A DNA stretch of 59,622 nt from Eubacterium ramulus (GCF_003122485.1 NZ_JRFU01000145.1:1-59622); one strand, 5' to 3'; positions 33,901 through 41,884 are shown, counted from the first letter of the stretch. Numbers and translations: made by a program. The notes: a model not told the origin generated them from the letters alone.

Positions 33901-34869
33901 ATGAGAAAAGCATTATGTGTAGGAATTGATAGCTATCAAAATATAGATGATTTGCATGGATGTGTGAATGATGCTAATGCGGTCAAAGCAGCTCTAGAGC
34001 GTAATGGTGATGGAACATTAAACTTTGATGTAAAGATTATGTGTTCAACAAGTGAAAATTCATATATTAATAGGGGAGAATTACGTGATGCGGTGGAGGA
34101 ATTATTTAAGAGCGATTCGGAAATAGCAGTTTTTTATTTTTCAGGACATGGATCTATTGATAGTCTTGGAGGGTATTTATGTACCAGTGAGGTCAATAGA
34201 CCAGATGATGGACTTTCGTTAAATGACATTATGGGGTTTGTTGCAACTTCGCGGGCTCACAATAAGGTAGTAATTCTTGATAGTTGCTTTAGTGGAGATA
34301 TTGCTAATAAGACCGAAATGCCAAATTTTTCAGTCATACATAATGGAACGACATTATTGGCTGCCTGTGGAACGACAGAGTATTCTACGGAGAAAGATGG
34401 TCATGGAGTATATACATCATTATTAGTTGAGGCGTTATATGGAGGTGCAATGAATTTGTTGGGAGAAGTCTCTCCGGGAAGTATTTATTCGTATATAGAT
34501 AGATCCTTGGGAGGATGGAAACCACGACCAGTATTTAAAGCAAATATCAATGGTTTTGTATCATTAAGAAAGAATACACCTCCGATTTCAATATTTGAAT
34601 TGCAGAAGATAACAGAAATATTTAAATCAAAATATGATGAGTATCATCTTGATCCTACATATGAACCGGATAAACATGAGGCAGATATAAAAGAGGTAAA
34701 TAAGGATCATGAGGCGATTTTTTCAACATTGCAGAAGTATGTAAAATTAAATTTAGTTGTACCTGTTGGAGAGGAACATATGTATTATGCTGCAATACAT
34801 CATAAGGCATGTAAGCTGACTACACAGGGACAGCATTATTGGAACCTTGTAAAGAAAAACACTATATAA
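33901..34869 (+). CDS. Caspase-like protease (type IV Thoeris effector)
   Basis: It has 322 residues. The N-terminal C14 domain begins KALCVGIDSYQNIDDLHGCVNDA, with the catalytic His in FYFSGHGSID (about 82) and the catalytic Cys in VILDSCFSGD (about 128). The C-terminal 100 residues form a separate domain, probably the sensor. It lies 15 bases before a ThsB-like TIR gene. In type IV Thoeris the TIR protein makes N7-cADPR that switches on such a protease, which then degrades host proteins and stops phage growth. Both catalytic residues are intact. Confidence 0.9.
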   Translation: MRKALCVGIDSYQNIDDLHGCVNDANAVKAALERNGDGTLNFDVKIMCSTSENSYINRGELRDAVEELFKSDSEIAVFYFSGHGSIDSLGGYLCTSEVNRPDDGLSLNDIMGFVATSRAHNKVVILDSCFSGDIANKTEMPNFSVIHNGTTLLAACGTTEYSTEKDGHGVYTSLLVEALYGGAMNLLGEVSPGSIYSYIDRSLGGWKPRPVFKANINGFVSLRKNTPPISIFELQKITEIFKSKYDEYHLDPTYEPDKHEADIKEVNKDHEAIFSTLQKYVKLNLVVPVGEEHMYYAAIHHKACKLTTQGQHYWNLVKKNTI

Positions 34870-34884
34870 ATAAAGGAGATTATT

Positions 34885-35268
34885 ATGAGAATTAATGTAT
34901 TTATACCACACAGATGGAATTATAATGATTATGAGGAGATAAGTGCTTTATTAGATAGAACCAAATATAATGTGAGAGATTATTCGGTACCAAGTACATC
35001 ACCATTTGATAGCATTGATAGTAGGTACAATGTTGATCCACAAATAAAAAGGCAGATACGATATGCTAGTGTAATTGTATGCTCTAATCGACCTGCAAAT
35101 AGTAATGGTATGTCAATTGAGGAAATTAAATTTGCTATTGAGATAGGAAAACCAGTTGTTGCGGTAAAGATAACAAATAGCACAGCCTCGGATTTGATAA
35201 GTTTGAATGTTCCTGTTATTTCAAATAGGAAAGACTCATTAGAAAATTGGATAAGTCAAAATGTATAA
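34885..35268 (+). CDS. thsB: ThsB-like TIR-domain protein (Thoeris signal producer)
   Basis: It has 127 residues, with AAAGGAG before the ATG. The start MRINVFIPHRWNYNDYEEIS and the later RDYSVPSTSPFDSID and ASVIVCSNRPANSNGMSIEEIKFAIEIGKPVVAVKI match the TIR-like fold of Thoeris ThsB (DUF1863). The likely catalytic Glu is in the SIEEIKFA helix. It would sense phage and convert NAD to a cyclic ADP-ribose signal for the caspase encoded upstream. Confidence 0.85.
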   Translation: MRINVFIPHRWNYNDYEEISALLDRTKYNVRDYSVPSTSPFDSIDSRYNVDPQIKRQIRYASVIVCSNRPANSNGMSIEEIKFAIEIGKPVVAVKITNSTASDLISLNVPVISNRKDSLENWISQNV

Positions 35269-35456
35269 TATTCTGTTAAGTATGATCAGCATTGCAGATA
35301 ATATTAAAAACAATAATATAAAGCTTTCGTATATTAAGAGGAGATAATATGGGAAATAGTTATCTAGATGTATTAGAACGAATAGCAAATGCACTGGAGC
35401 AACAGAATGGGATACCAATATGGGAAATATTAATTAATATAATTCCTTGGATAGGG

Positions 35457-35485
35457 GTTATTATACCAATAGTTGTATTGTTTAT
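35457..35485 (+). repeat. 29-bp direct repeat, copy 1
   Basis: It begins GTTATTATACCAATAGTTG and is identical to 35522-35550. The 36 bases in between contain the in-frame stop. Confidence 0.9.
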
Positions 35486-35521
35486 GTAAAGAAAACAAAG
35501 GAAGATTATACAAGGGCACAA

Positions 35522-35550
35522 GTTATTATACCAATAGTTGTATTGTTTAT
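35522..35550 (+). repeat. 29-bp direct repeat, copy 2
   Basis: It is identical to 35457-35485; deletion by slippage between the two copies would restore the reading frame. Confidence 0.9.
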
Positions 35551-36052
35551 AGAGCGTGGGGAAACTAAACGACCATATGTTGAAGTGTCATTTGAACTTG
35601 TGCGGAGCACAATGGCATGCTTAGTAATAAGAAATGTAGGTAGGGTTCCAGCAGAGTTAAAGTCTATGACTTTTAATGATTGTTTTATACAACAGTTAAC
35701 CCCTGAGAAGGCAGAAATATTAAAGAATAAAAATAAAATGAATGTCACAATATTTCCGAATAGATATTGGGTACTCTCTTTAGATAAAAATGTATTTGAT
35801 GTTATTAAGTTTGAAAATACAAAATTAGAGGTAACATATACTTATTCAAAAATTGGAAAAAGGAAAGAGTATAGTGATTATACAGAAATAGATTTTAAAG
35901 AATATAAATCTTTTTTAGTATATTTATCAGAAATAGATGAATTTAAAAATATGGCAGAAAAAAAGCTTAATGATATTACAACCTTATGTGATAATATAAA
36001 TAAGCAAATGAAGGCATAAAGCATATAAATCTATTTATTTTTGAATTAATAT

Positions 36053-36072
36053 GTGATACCTATATGATACCT
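36053..36072. repeat. IME1 arm-type repeats, right end
   Basis: GTGATACCTATATGATACCT is identical to 26031-26050 and lies inside IME1, about 100 bases from core 2. Confidence 0.75.
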
Positions 36073-36174
36073 AAATTTTTGAAAATATAAAATAATTGTG
36101 ATAAAAGGTGTAATAATCGCCATTAAAAGTTCCAGAAATCAAGCCTTCACAGGGATGATAAGTTTCTCTGCGGG

Positions 36175-36185
36175 GAGTTTGAATA
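36175..36185 (+). other. att core 2 (IME1 / IME2 junction)
   Basis: Second copy of GAGTTTGAATA. IME1 arm repeats lie to the left and IME2 arm repeats to the right, so this core separates two independent elements. Confidence 0.75.
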
Positions 36186-36195
36186 AGAGCCACAA

Positions 36196-36240
36196 GTCTT
36201 GGAATCCGCTAAACAAGCGGATTCCGAGACTTTTTCTTTT
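36196..36240 (+). terminator. Terminator hairpin after att core 2
   Basis: 15-base arms GTCTTGGAATCCGCT (36196-36210) and AGCGGATTCCGAGAC (36216-36230), with one G-T pair, are followed by TTTTTCTTTT. On the minus strand it may also stop the integrase transcript. Confidence 0.85.
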
Positions 36241-36245
36241 GCTCT

Positions 36246-36264
36246 GCTACTAATTTGCTACTAA
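36246..36264. repeat. IME2 arm-type repeats, left end
   Basis: GCTACTAATTTGCTACTAA consists of two GCTACTAA motifs 11 bp apart; 16 bases are repeated at 58647-58662. Confidence 0.7.
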
Positions 36265-36347
36265 TAGCAACTACTCTTTTTCTATCGTTTTCAGTTGGTT
36301 GTCATTAACTTTAATAGCAAGAAACCCTGATGACTGCTGGATTTCTT

Positions 36348-37598
36348 TTATATGATCTTTCTTTGTGGCATCTGGATGATTTTCCCTGATGCGGTATTTG
36401 GTGGTACTAACGCAGGTCCAAACTGAGGTCGGATTGTTACATCTGAGCCGTTGTCTTGAGTCTGAGGCACTTCACATGTGATACCTGCGGCTTCAAGCAG
36501 AGGGTTATCAGATGGTGGTTCAGGTGTTGGCGAATCTGTCGCCTGCAATGATTCCAGACTATGCACAAGCTCCTGCTGTTTATGTGGAAACAGATGAGAG
36601 TATGTGTTAAGTGTTGTGGATACTTTCTCGTGTCCGAGTCTGTCTGCTAACATCAGCGCATCACAGCCCTGATTAATAAGTAAGCTGGCGTGCGAATGCC
36701 TGATATCGTGGATTCGTATCTTCTTTACATCTGTGTTTTTGCAACCTCTTATCATCTCGTGTGAGAGATATGATTTTGTTACCGGGAACAGCCTTTCATC
36801 TGCGTCAAGCATATACCTTGACTGGATATAGTCTGATAGCTCCTGGCAGAGAAAATCCGGAATCGGAATCTTTCGCTTACTTTTTCTTGTCTTTGGTGAT
36901 GTAAATACATCTTTTCCTTCTATCCGCTGATATGTTCTGTTGATGGATATTGTCTTGTTATCAAGGTCAATATCAGCAGGTGATAGAGCAAGCAGTTCAC
37001 CTTCTCGCATACCAGTCCAGTACAGGACTTCAAAGCATATATACGATAGCGACTTGTCTTTTACACCCTCACGGAAAGCAATATATTCATCATAAGTCCA
37101 GTAATCCATTTCCTCAGCCTTTGCTTTTCCAATGGTGCCTGCCTTGCCGCAGGGATTGGTGTTAAGGTCATAGAAACGCTTGGCGTAATTGATGATGCTG
37201 TTAAGCTCCGTGTTAATCTTTTTCAGATAGGTCTGGGAGTAATTATTCGGCGAACTCATAAGCTTCGCCTGCCATCTTCGTACATCAGAGGCTTTGATTT
37301 CATTTATCGGCTTGCTACCGAAGAATGGAAGAATATGCGTCTGTAGTACCGCCTTTTTTGTCAGAAGAGTTGACTGCTTAAGTCTTGCAGCCATATCCTC
37401 CATATAAATTTCATAAAGGTTTTGAAATGTCATGTCAGGATTGGCAGACTGCTTTTCCAGAAAATCCCTTTCAAATCCTAAGGCTTCCTTTTTGGTTGCA
37501 AAGCCTCTTTTCCACTTCTGTTTTTTGATTCCCTGCCAGTTCGTATAATAGAACTTGGCGAACCATTTACCAGTTTTTTCATCTTTGTAAGCTGGCAT
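36348..37598 (-). CDS. int: Tyrosine recombinase / integrase of IME2
   Basis: It has 416 residues from MPAYKDEKTGKWFAKF (AAAAAGGAG upstream); codons before this are rejected. The arm-binding domain (about 1-45) and core-binding domain resemble those of the IME1 integrase. The catalytic domain has Arg in TGMREGELLAL, HxxR in HDIRHSHASLL, His in LGHEKVSTT and the nucleophile Tyr in LNTYSHLFP. An extra C-terminal tail of about 80 residues is Pro-rich and of unknown role. The 3' end faces core 2, as in Tn916-like elements. Confidence 0.92.
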   Translation of the reverse strand: MPAYKDEKTGKWFAKFYYTNWQGIKKQKWKRGFATKKEALGFERDFLEKQSANPDMTFQNLYEIYMEDMAARLKQSTLLTKKAVLQTHILPFFGSKPINEIKASDVRRWQAKLMSSPNNYSQTYLKKINTELNSIINYAKRFYDLNTNPCGKAGTIGKAKAEEMDYWTYDEYIAFREGVKDKSLSYICFEVLYWTGMREGELLALSPADIDLDNKTISINRTYQRIEGKDVFTSPKTRKSKRKIPIPDFLCQELSDYIQSRYMLDADERLFPVTKSYLSHEMIRGCKNTDVKKIRIHDIRHSHASLLINQGCDALMLADRLGHEKVSTTLNTYSHLFPHKQQELVHSLESLQATDSPTPEPPSDNPLLEAAGITCEVPQTQDNGSDVTIRPQFGPALVPPNTASGKIIQMPQRKII

Positions 37599-37623
37599 GA
37601 ATATCATCTCCTTTTTGTAAAAT

Positions 37624-37656
37624 TGTTGTGCAATCATCAAAAGGCTATGATATAAT
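37624..37656 (+). promoter_or_regulatory. Plus-strand promoter opposite the regulator/int spacer
   Basis: TATAAT at 37651-37656 has an extended -10 (TGA before it) and a weak TTGTTG/TTGTGC -35 at 37624-37631. Confidence 0.5.
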
Positions 37657-37662
37657 CTACTT

Positions 37663-37753
37663 GTTCAGGGTGATTATAAAGCCTTCGGGTCAATCACTTA
37701 CATAGCTTCGGTTATTCCTTTTGCGAGAAGGAGTGTGCCGGAGCTTTTTCTTT
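37663..37753 (+). ncRNA. Small structured RNA candidate antisense to the regulator/int leader
   Basis: The predicted RNA of about 90 nt has a first hairpin (GGTGATT with AATCACT) and ends in a terminator stem AGCTTCGG (37704-37711) / CCGGAGCT (37738-37745) with TTTTTCTTT. Flanking genes are on the minus strand, so a plus-strand terminator here has no protein-coding explanation. Confidence 0.5.
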
Positions 37754-37774
37754 ACTAAAGGTGTAAGCCTGCAA

Positions 37775-38371
37775 TTATTCAGTTTTTGAATCGGCTTCAT
37801 TATCCAGTCTGGAATCCTTATAATATGCCAACATATCTGATTTCCATGAATCAAACTTTTCTTTTGAAATTTTTCCTGTCTGAAGCATATTCTTCTTTGT
37901 TATCCAGTTTTCCATAAAGAGACAGAAGTCTGCATCATATTTTCCATTGCCTTTGCCATTAACCTTAATCCCGGCAGTCCATTCAGGACTTTCAGGAGGT
38001 TTGGTGTTGGTCAGCTCAAATGAAAAATCAGTAAGTTCAGTTATGGCAAAGAGAGCATTGATTACATCTGACATAGTGTGGAATTCATATGCCGGGTACT
38101 CAGTGGCCGTATTATCTTTGGGAATATTATTATCTTCTGGAGATAAAAGTTCCTGCCATGGAACATTTAATTCATTTGCAATCTGTTTTAAAACATCTAT
38201 CTTCATTAGTATTTCACCAGACTCATATTTCTGGATAGTGCGTTCTGATTTACCAAGATGCTGTGCAAACTCTTTTTGAGTAATCTTCTGTGCTTTGCGC
38301 TGTTTCTGTATTGCCTTCCCGATTTCTTCTGGAGAAGACATAGTGATTTTAATGGAATGAGAATTAGTCAT
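37775..38371 (-). CDS. XRE-family regulator of IME2
   Basis: It has 198 residues from MTNSHSIKITM (GGAAGG upstream). The helix-turn-helix lies at about 14-70 (IGKAIQKQRKAQKITQKEFA ... KSERTIQKYESGE), with a C-terminal domain of about 110 residues (VINALFAITELTDFSFEL...). The palindrome ATACGTAT occurs twice upstream and is the likely operator. It is transcribed toward int and may control integration and excision. Confidence 0.82.
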   Translation of the reverse strand: MTNSHSIKITMSSPEEIGKAIQKQRKAQKITQKEFAQHLGKSERTIQKYESGEILMKIDVLKQIANELNVPWQELLSPEDNNIPKDNTATEYPAYEFHTMSDVINALFAITELTDFSFELTNTKPPESPEWTAGIKVNGKGNGKYDADFCLFMENWITKKNMLQTGKISKEKFDSWKSDMLAYYKDSRLDNEADSKTE

Positions 38372-38410
38372 TCTGTTCACCTTCCTTTACATGAAATAGT
38401 CCGTTGTAAA

Positions 38411-38450
38411 GATACGTATCAGATTGATGTTAAATGAAATACGTATCAGT
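38411..38450. promoter_or_regulatory. Duplicated ATACGTATC operator candidates
   Basis: GATACGTATCAG at 38411-38422 and ATACGTATCAG at 38439-38449 are 27 bp apart between divergent genes; ACACGTATTT near 38607 may be a third, weaker site. Confidence 0.55.
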
Positions 38451-38652
38451 AAGTGACTTGTTTATGATTGTACGATTACTTTATCATAAATAAAAACGAA
38501 TTGCAAGTGCGTAATTATAAAAGTTCTATTGACAAATTCTGAAAAGGATATTAAGATAAACACGAACTAAAAATACGGAATAAATAAAGAACAGGATAGC
38601 TGCTTTGTGAAAACACGTATTTAAAATAACAATTTATGAAAGGAGGAGCTGT

Positions 38653-39048
38653 ATGAAGGGTATAAAGGAAGCATTCATAGATGCAGGTGAGATAAGCCAG
38701 ATGCTTGGTATTGGGATGACAAAGGCATATGCAATTATAAAGGAATATAATGCAGAGTTTGAGGCAAAAGGTTATTTCACCATGCGGGGCAAATGCCCAC
38801 GGAAGTACTTTGAACAGAAAATCTATGGTTACGAAGATTATTACAATCCGGATTATGAGCCGCAGCGTAACCGGAGCAAGGTTGCAGAAGAAATGGATTA
38901 TGAAGCGGCAGTTGGGGATTCTGTGATAAGTGAACAGGATGAAGTGGATATACAGCCTGAAACAAAGGTATTGCCGGGAGATGGTGCTGAGATAGCAGAA
39001 AATGTGAGGTCGGATGCAGATGTAATGGTGAAAGAGACAACTGAATAG
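38653..39048 (+). CDS. Excisionase-like helix-turn-helix protein of IME2
   Basis: It has 131 residues, with AGGAGGAGC before the ATG. The first half (IDAGEISQMLGIGMTKAYAII ... GYFTMRGKCPRKYFEQKIYG) has the same helix-turn-helix and wing plan as the Xis at 26645. The acidic C-terminal half (about 65-131) is extra and looks disordered. It is divergent from the XRE gene and lies just before the hairpin array. Confidence 0.7.
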   Translation: MKGIKEAFIDAGEISQMLGIGMTKAYAIIKEYNAEFEAKGYFTMRGKCPRKYFEQKIYGYEDYYNPDYEPQRNRSKVAEEMDYEAAVGDSVISEQDEVDIQPETKVLPGDGAEIAENVRSDADVMVKETTE

Positions 39049-39057
39049 GTGAAACCG

Positions 39058-39391
39058 GTGTGGGGGCAAAAAGCGCCGCCAAAACATGCAAATGGGGGCA
39101 GTAAGCGCCCCCAAAACCACAAAGTGGGGGCAGAAAGCGCCCCCGCACAAATCAGAGCCGAAAAAGTGTGGGGGCAAAAAGTGCCGTCAAAATGCAAAAG
39201 TGGGGGCAAAAAGCGCCACCAAAACAGTAAAGTGACGGCAAAAAGCGCCACCACTCAGATAAGCGAGAAAAAAGTCATGGTGGCGGAAAGTGCCATCAAA
39301 ATGGAAAAGTGGTGGCGGAAAACGCCACTAAAACAGCAAAGTGATGGCAAAAAGCGCCACCATATCAGTAATTGTGGTGGAATATTAACCA
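39058..39391. repeat. Array of ten hairpin units at 32-bp spacing, in sets of three
   Basis: Units of the type (G/A)(G/T/A)GGGC-AAAAA-GCGCC(C/A)CC start at 39062, 39094, 39126, 39170, 39202, 39234, 39279, 39311, 39343 and about 39375. Spacing is 32 bp inside a set and 44-45 bp between sets, giving a higher-order period of about 108 bp. Each unit can fold into a stem of 5-6 bp with an A-rich loop. Because 32 is not a multiple of three, the array is not a coding repeat. Confidence 0.85.
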
Positions 39392-39442
39392 CCACATATC
39401 ATATACAGGGTGCAGGTGCTCCTGCCAAGACGAAAAATTATG

Positions 39443-39469
39443 TAAACGCTGATGGCGTTTATATTTTTT
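39443..39469 (+). terminator. Terminator after the hairpin array
   Basis: Arms TAAACGC (39443-39449) and GCGTTTA (39455-39461) are followed by a run of six T residues. Confidence 0.85.
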
Positions 39470-39471
39470 CA

Positions 39472-39501
39472 GGAAAAGGTCCGACCTTTTCCGCATCTTG
39501 C
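39472..39501 (+). other. oriT candidate of IME2 (MOBP type)
   Basis: The perfect inverted repeat GGAAAAGGTC-C-GACCTTTTCC (39472-39492) is followed at once by GCATCTTGC, which resembles the YATCCTG|Y nick consensus of MOBP plasmids. The mobC and relaxase genes start 105 bases later. Confidence 0.6.
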
Positions 39502-39605
39502 AAAACCTATGAACACAATTTTAAGAAAGGTTGAAAAAGCAATGGTACAGATAAAAAGAGATTGGTTTGATACAGCATTAGAAAACTACGAAAGGGGAGA
39601 AACGT

Positions 39606-39968
39606 ATGGCAGATGGAAAGAGAAGATACAAGTCTGACAGGAAAGATTATAAGGTATCTGTGAAGCTGTCAGAGAAAGATATGGATATTCTAAAAGCAGC
39701 ACTTAAACGAACAGGAATGACAGCAAGTGCCTATATAAGAGAATTGATCCAGACAGGCGGCAACATTGATACAAGTTATCCTGAGGATAGGGCAAGAGCA
39801 ATCCGTATCATAGCCGGTATTGCAAATAATATTAATCAGGCAGTAAAGCTTGGCAATTCGCAGGGGAAATTGTATTACAGCGATATTGAAAAGCTGCAGA
39901 ACAGTCTGGATGATGTAAAGAAAACATTCGGGGAGGTGCTGGAAGTATGGCGATTACAAAAATCCTGA
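39606..39968 (+). CDS. mobC: MobC relaxosome accessory protein
   Basis: It has 120 residues, with AAAGGGGAG before the ATG. The N-terminal ribbon-helix-helix (YKVSVKLSEKDMDILKAALKRTGMTASAYIRELI) and the following MobC motif (ARAIRIIAGIANNINQAVKLGN) are typical. It overlaps the relaxase gene by 22 bases and would bind oriT with it. Confidence 0.88.
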   Translation: MADGKRRYKSDRKDYKVSVKLSEKDMDILKAALKRTGMTASAYIRELIQTGGNIDTSYPEDRARAIRIIAGIANNINQAVKLGNSQGKLYYSDIEKLQNSLDDVKKTFGEVLEVWRLQKS

Positions 39969-41782
39969 ATATCATGGAATCGGAAGGAAGAAATCCGGCA
40001 ACACACCTGAAGAATGCTTTGGAATATATCCAGAACCCGGATAAGACAGAAGAATGTATACTGGTGGGCGGTATTAACTGCCTGCCAGATACAGCATTTG
40101 AGCAGATGGAAGAGACAAAGAATATATTTCATAAGACAGGTAAAAGGCAGGGCTATCATGTGATTATATCGTTTTCGCCGGAGGAAAAAGTAACGGCAGA
40201 GCAGGCAATGTATGTCCTCGAGCATTTCGCAAAGGATGTGCTTGGTGATGATTATGAGGCTGTGTATGCAGTCCATACTGACAGGGAACATATGCATGGG
40301 CATCTGATCTGGAACAGTGTAAGCATGACAACCGGCAAGAAATACAATTCACCGAAAAGCAACTGGAAAAATCATCTCCAGCCAATTACAAATAAATATT
40401 GTGATGAACTTGGACTTTCCATCATGCCGGCAGAGTACAGCAGGAATCCGAAAAATATCAGCAGGGACAAGTGGGAAAGAGAAATGTCCATGAAAGAGAT
40501 AATTCTTAGGGATGCCAAGATGTGTGCATATGCTGCCGGGAATGTGGAGCATTTTAAATATCTGATGAAAAGACTTGGATATGTATTCAAGAAAGATGCG
40601 TGGATGGAAGTGCAGGCACCGGGATTTCGGTATTATCATAAGCTTGCAAAGATGGACGAGATGTTTTCAGCGGAGACGTTAAGGCATCATGTGGATATGC
40701 CTTGGATGGCAAAGCCTTACTTTTATTCGTCGGATATCAGGAAATTGCACAGGGCGAAGCTGTCATCATTTCAGAAGAAGTTTTATGCAAAGCTATACAG
40801 ATTAAGGATTGTAGAGCAGAAACGTTTTGCAGTCGGTGGAGCAAAGTATACAGAGGATTTGAAGCGGTTTCATCAGTTACAGGACGAATATCTGCTGATT
40901 GTAAATAATGACATTAAAAGTGTTGTGGATCTTGTGGATTTCATAGGTGAGCAGGAAGAAAAAATCCAGCAGATTGAGGACAGACAGCATGAGATATACA
41001 GAGAAAGCTCTAGTCGGAAACGCAGTATAAAGAATGAAGAGCAGTACCGGGAATATCAGATATGGCATGTGGAAGTGCAGGAAGAACTGTACGAACTGAA
41101 GCAGGAGAAAAGGGAAATTAAGAGGCAGATACAGCTTGCTGATGACATTATAAAAGAAGATTTGTATACGGCTTATTATGCGTTGTCGGAGAATGAGAAG
41201 ATTGTTGCTGACAGGGATATTGAGATACCGGGGATGGAAGAGGATATGTTAGTTGAGAGAACAGCGGGAGCAGTTGTTGAGTCGGAGAGAAATGTTGTTG
41301 TAATGAATCAGCCTGCTAATAGCCATAATGATGGAAATGGACAAGAGGAGCAAATTAATGTTGCCGGTAAACAACAGATAGATTTAGAAGGAACAGAAAT
41401 GTCAAAGGTTCACAATTTGTCTGATGAGAATGTGACAAGAATGGACGAAGGTATAACTGATGTAACAGGTAAAAGCAAATTGGTGGAACATGAAGAAAAA
41501 GAGTCTGTGGACGAAGTTGGATGGATTGTCAGGAGAATATCAGATTTTGGTGGTTTTGAGAATGTCAGTGATTCTGTTAAGGCAGATGTATTCGGATTTG
41601 ATATTGCTGATATTAGTGGAAGCATAAGGTTGTTTTCGGATGTAATGAAAAGGCTGGAGATAAAGCTGGCTGGAGACGAGCTTTATGAGGAGTTCCAGAG
41701 GATTTATGATGAGAGTGTTGGTAGAGATACTAATAATGAAAAAGTAGAAGACAAGATGTGGAATAGGGGCAGAGGAAGATGA
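39947..41782 (+). CDS. mobA: MOBP-type relaxase / mobilization nuclease
   Basis: It has 611 residues. The relaxase domain (about 1-260) has a Tyr-rich N-terminus and the metal-binding motif VHTDREHMHGHLIWNSV (about 108-124), with HVIISFSPEEKVT before it. The C-terminal half is a long coiled coil (about 310-400) and an acidic tail. It nicks oriT and pilots the strand during mobilization. Confidence 0.92.
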   Translation: MAITKILNIMESEGRNPATHLKNALEYIQNPDKTEECILVGGINCLPDTAFEQMEETKNIFHKTGKRQGYHVIISFSPEEKVTAEQAMYVLEHFAKDVLGDDYEAVYAVHTDREHMHGHLIWNSVSMTTGKKYNSPKSNWKNHLQPITNKYCDELGLSIMPAEYSRNPKNISRDKWEREMSMKEIILRDAKMCAYAAGNVEHFKYLMKRLGYVFKKDAWMEVQAPGFRYYHKLAKMDEMFSAETLRHHVDMPWMAKPYFYSSDIRKLHRAKLSSFQKKFYAKLYRLRIVEQKRFAVGGAKYTEDLKRFHQLQDEYLLIVNNDIKSVVDLVDFIGEQEEKIQQIEDRQHEIYRESSSRKRSIKNEEQYREYQIWHVEVQEELYELKQEKREIKRQIQLADDIIKEDLYTAYYALSENEKIVADRDIEIPGMEEDMLVERTAGAVVESERNVVVMNQPANSHNDGNGQEEQINVAGKQQIDLEGTEMSKVHNLSDENVTRMDEGITDVTGKSKLVEHEEKESVDEVGWIVRRISDFGGFENVSDSVKADVFGFDIADISGSIRLFSDVMKRLEIKLAGDELYEEFQRIYDESVGRDTNNEKVEDKMWNRGRGR

Positions 41783-41847
41783 TTCCTCTGTTTATTCTAT
41801 AAATATGGGTTAGATATAGACAGAAATATAACAGATTGAAAAAATCA

Positions 41848-41884
41848 ATTTCAAATTGAAATAAATTGAATTCGATGATATAAT
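41848..41884 (+). promoter_or_regulatory. Promoter and dyad operator of the IME2 defence operon
   Basis: TTGAAA (41856-41861) and TATAAT (41879-41884) are 17 bases apart. The perfect dyad ATTTCAA-A-TTGAAAT (41848-41862) covers the -35 box, where the XRE regulator encoded next could block transcription. Confidence 0.7.

Larger units (their letters stand above)
35349..36019 (+). pseudogene. Membrane protein of the defence operon, interrupted by a 65-bp insertion
   Basis: The gene starts at the ATG 35349 (AAGAGGAGATA upstream) and reads MGNSYLDVLERIANALEQ... into a membrane helix ending VIIPIVVLFM, then stops. The rest (VIIPIVVLFIERGETKRPY..., about 165 residues of soluble domain) continues in another frame from 35522. 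The sequence VIIPIVVLF is encoded twice because 29 bp are repeated (35457-35485 and 35522-35550, 65 bp offset). Removing one 65-bp unit gives one uninterrupted protein of about 200 residues: a helix plus a beta-rich cytoplasmic domain. It is therefore inactive as read, but could be reversible. Confidence 0.75.
25962..36185 (+). mobile_element. IME1: 10.2-kb mobilizable element with caspase/TIR defence operon
   Basis: The element is bounded by GAGTTTGAATA cores at both ends (25962 and 36175) and by identical 20-bp arm repeats just inside (26031-26050 and 36053-36072). It has xis, int, an RHH relaxosome-like gene, a RepA-like ATPase, tnpV, oriT and a MobV relaxase, but no secretion genes. It must therefore use a helper conjugation system, such as that of the ICE next to it. 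The right half is an eight-gene defence operon, more AT-rich than the mobility genes. Confidence 0.85.

Noticed and set aside
35447-36019. Independent 190-codon gene with a TTG start
   Set aside because: It lacks a ribosome site and its first 35 codons repeat out-of-frame sequence; the 29-bp repeats show it is the distal part of the gene starting at 35349.
39058-39391. CRISPR array
   Set aside because: The repeats are imperfect hairpins with almost no unique spacers, spacing alternates 32/44 bp, and no cas genes are present.
39049-39534. A 161-codon frame through the hairpin array
   Set aside because: The 32-bp period shifts frame at every unit, the composition is unnatural, and the region ends with a terminator and oriT; there is also no separate ribosome site.
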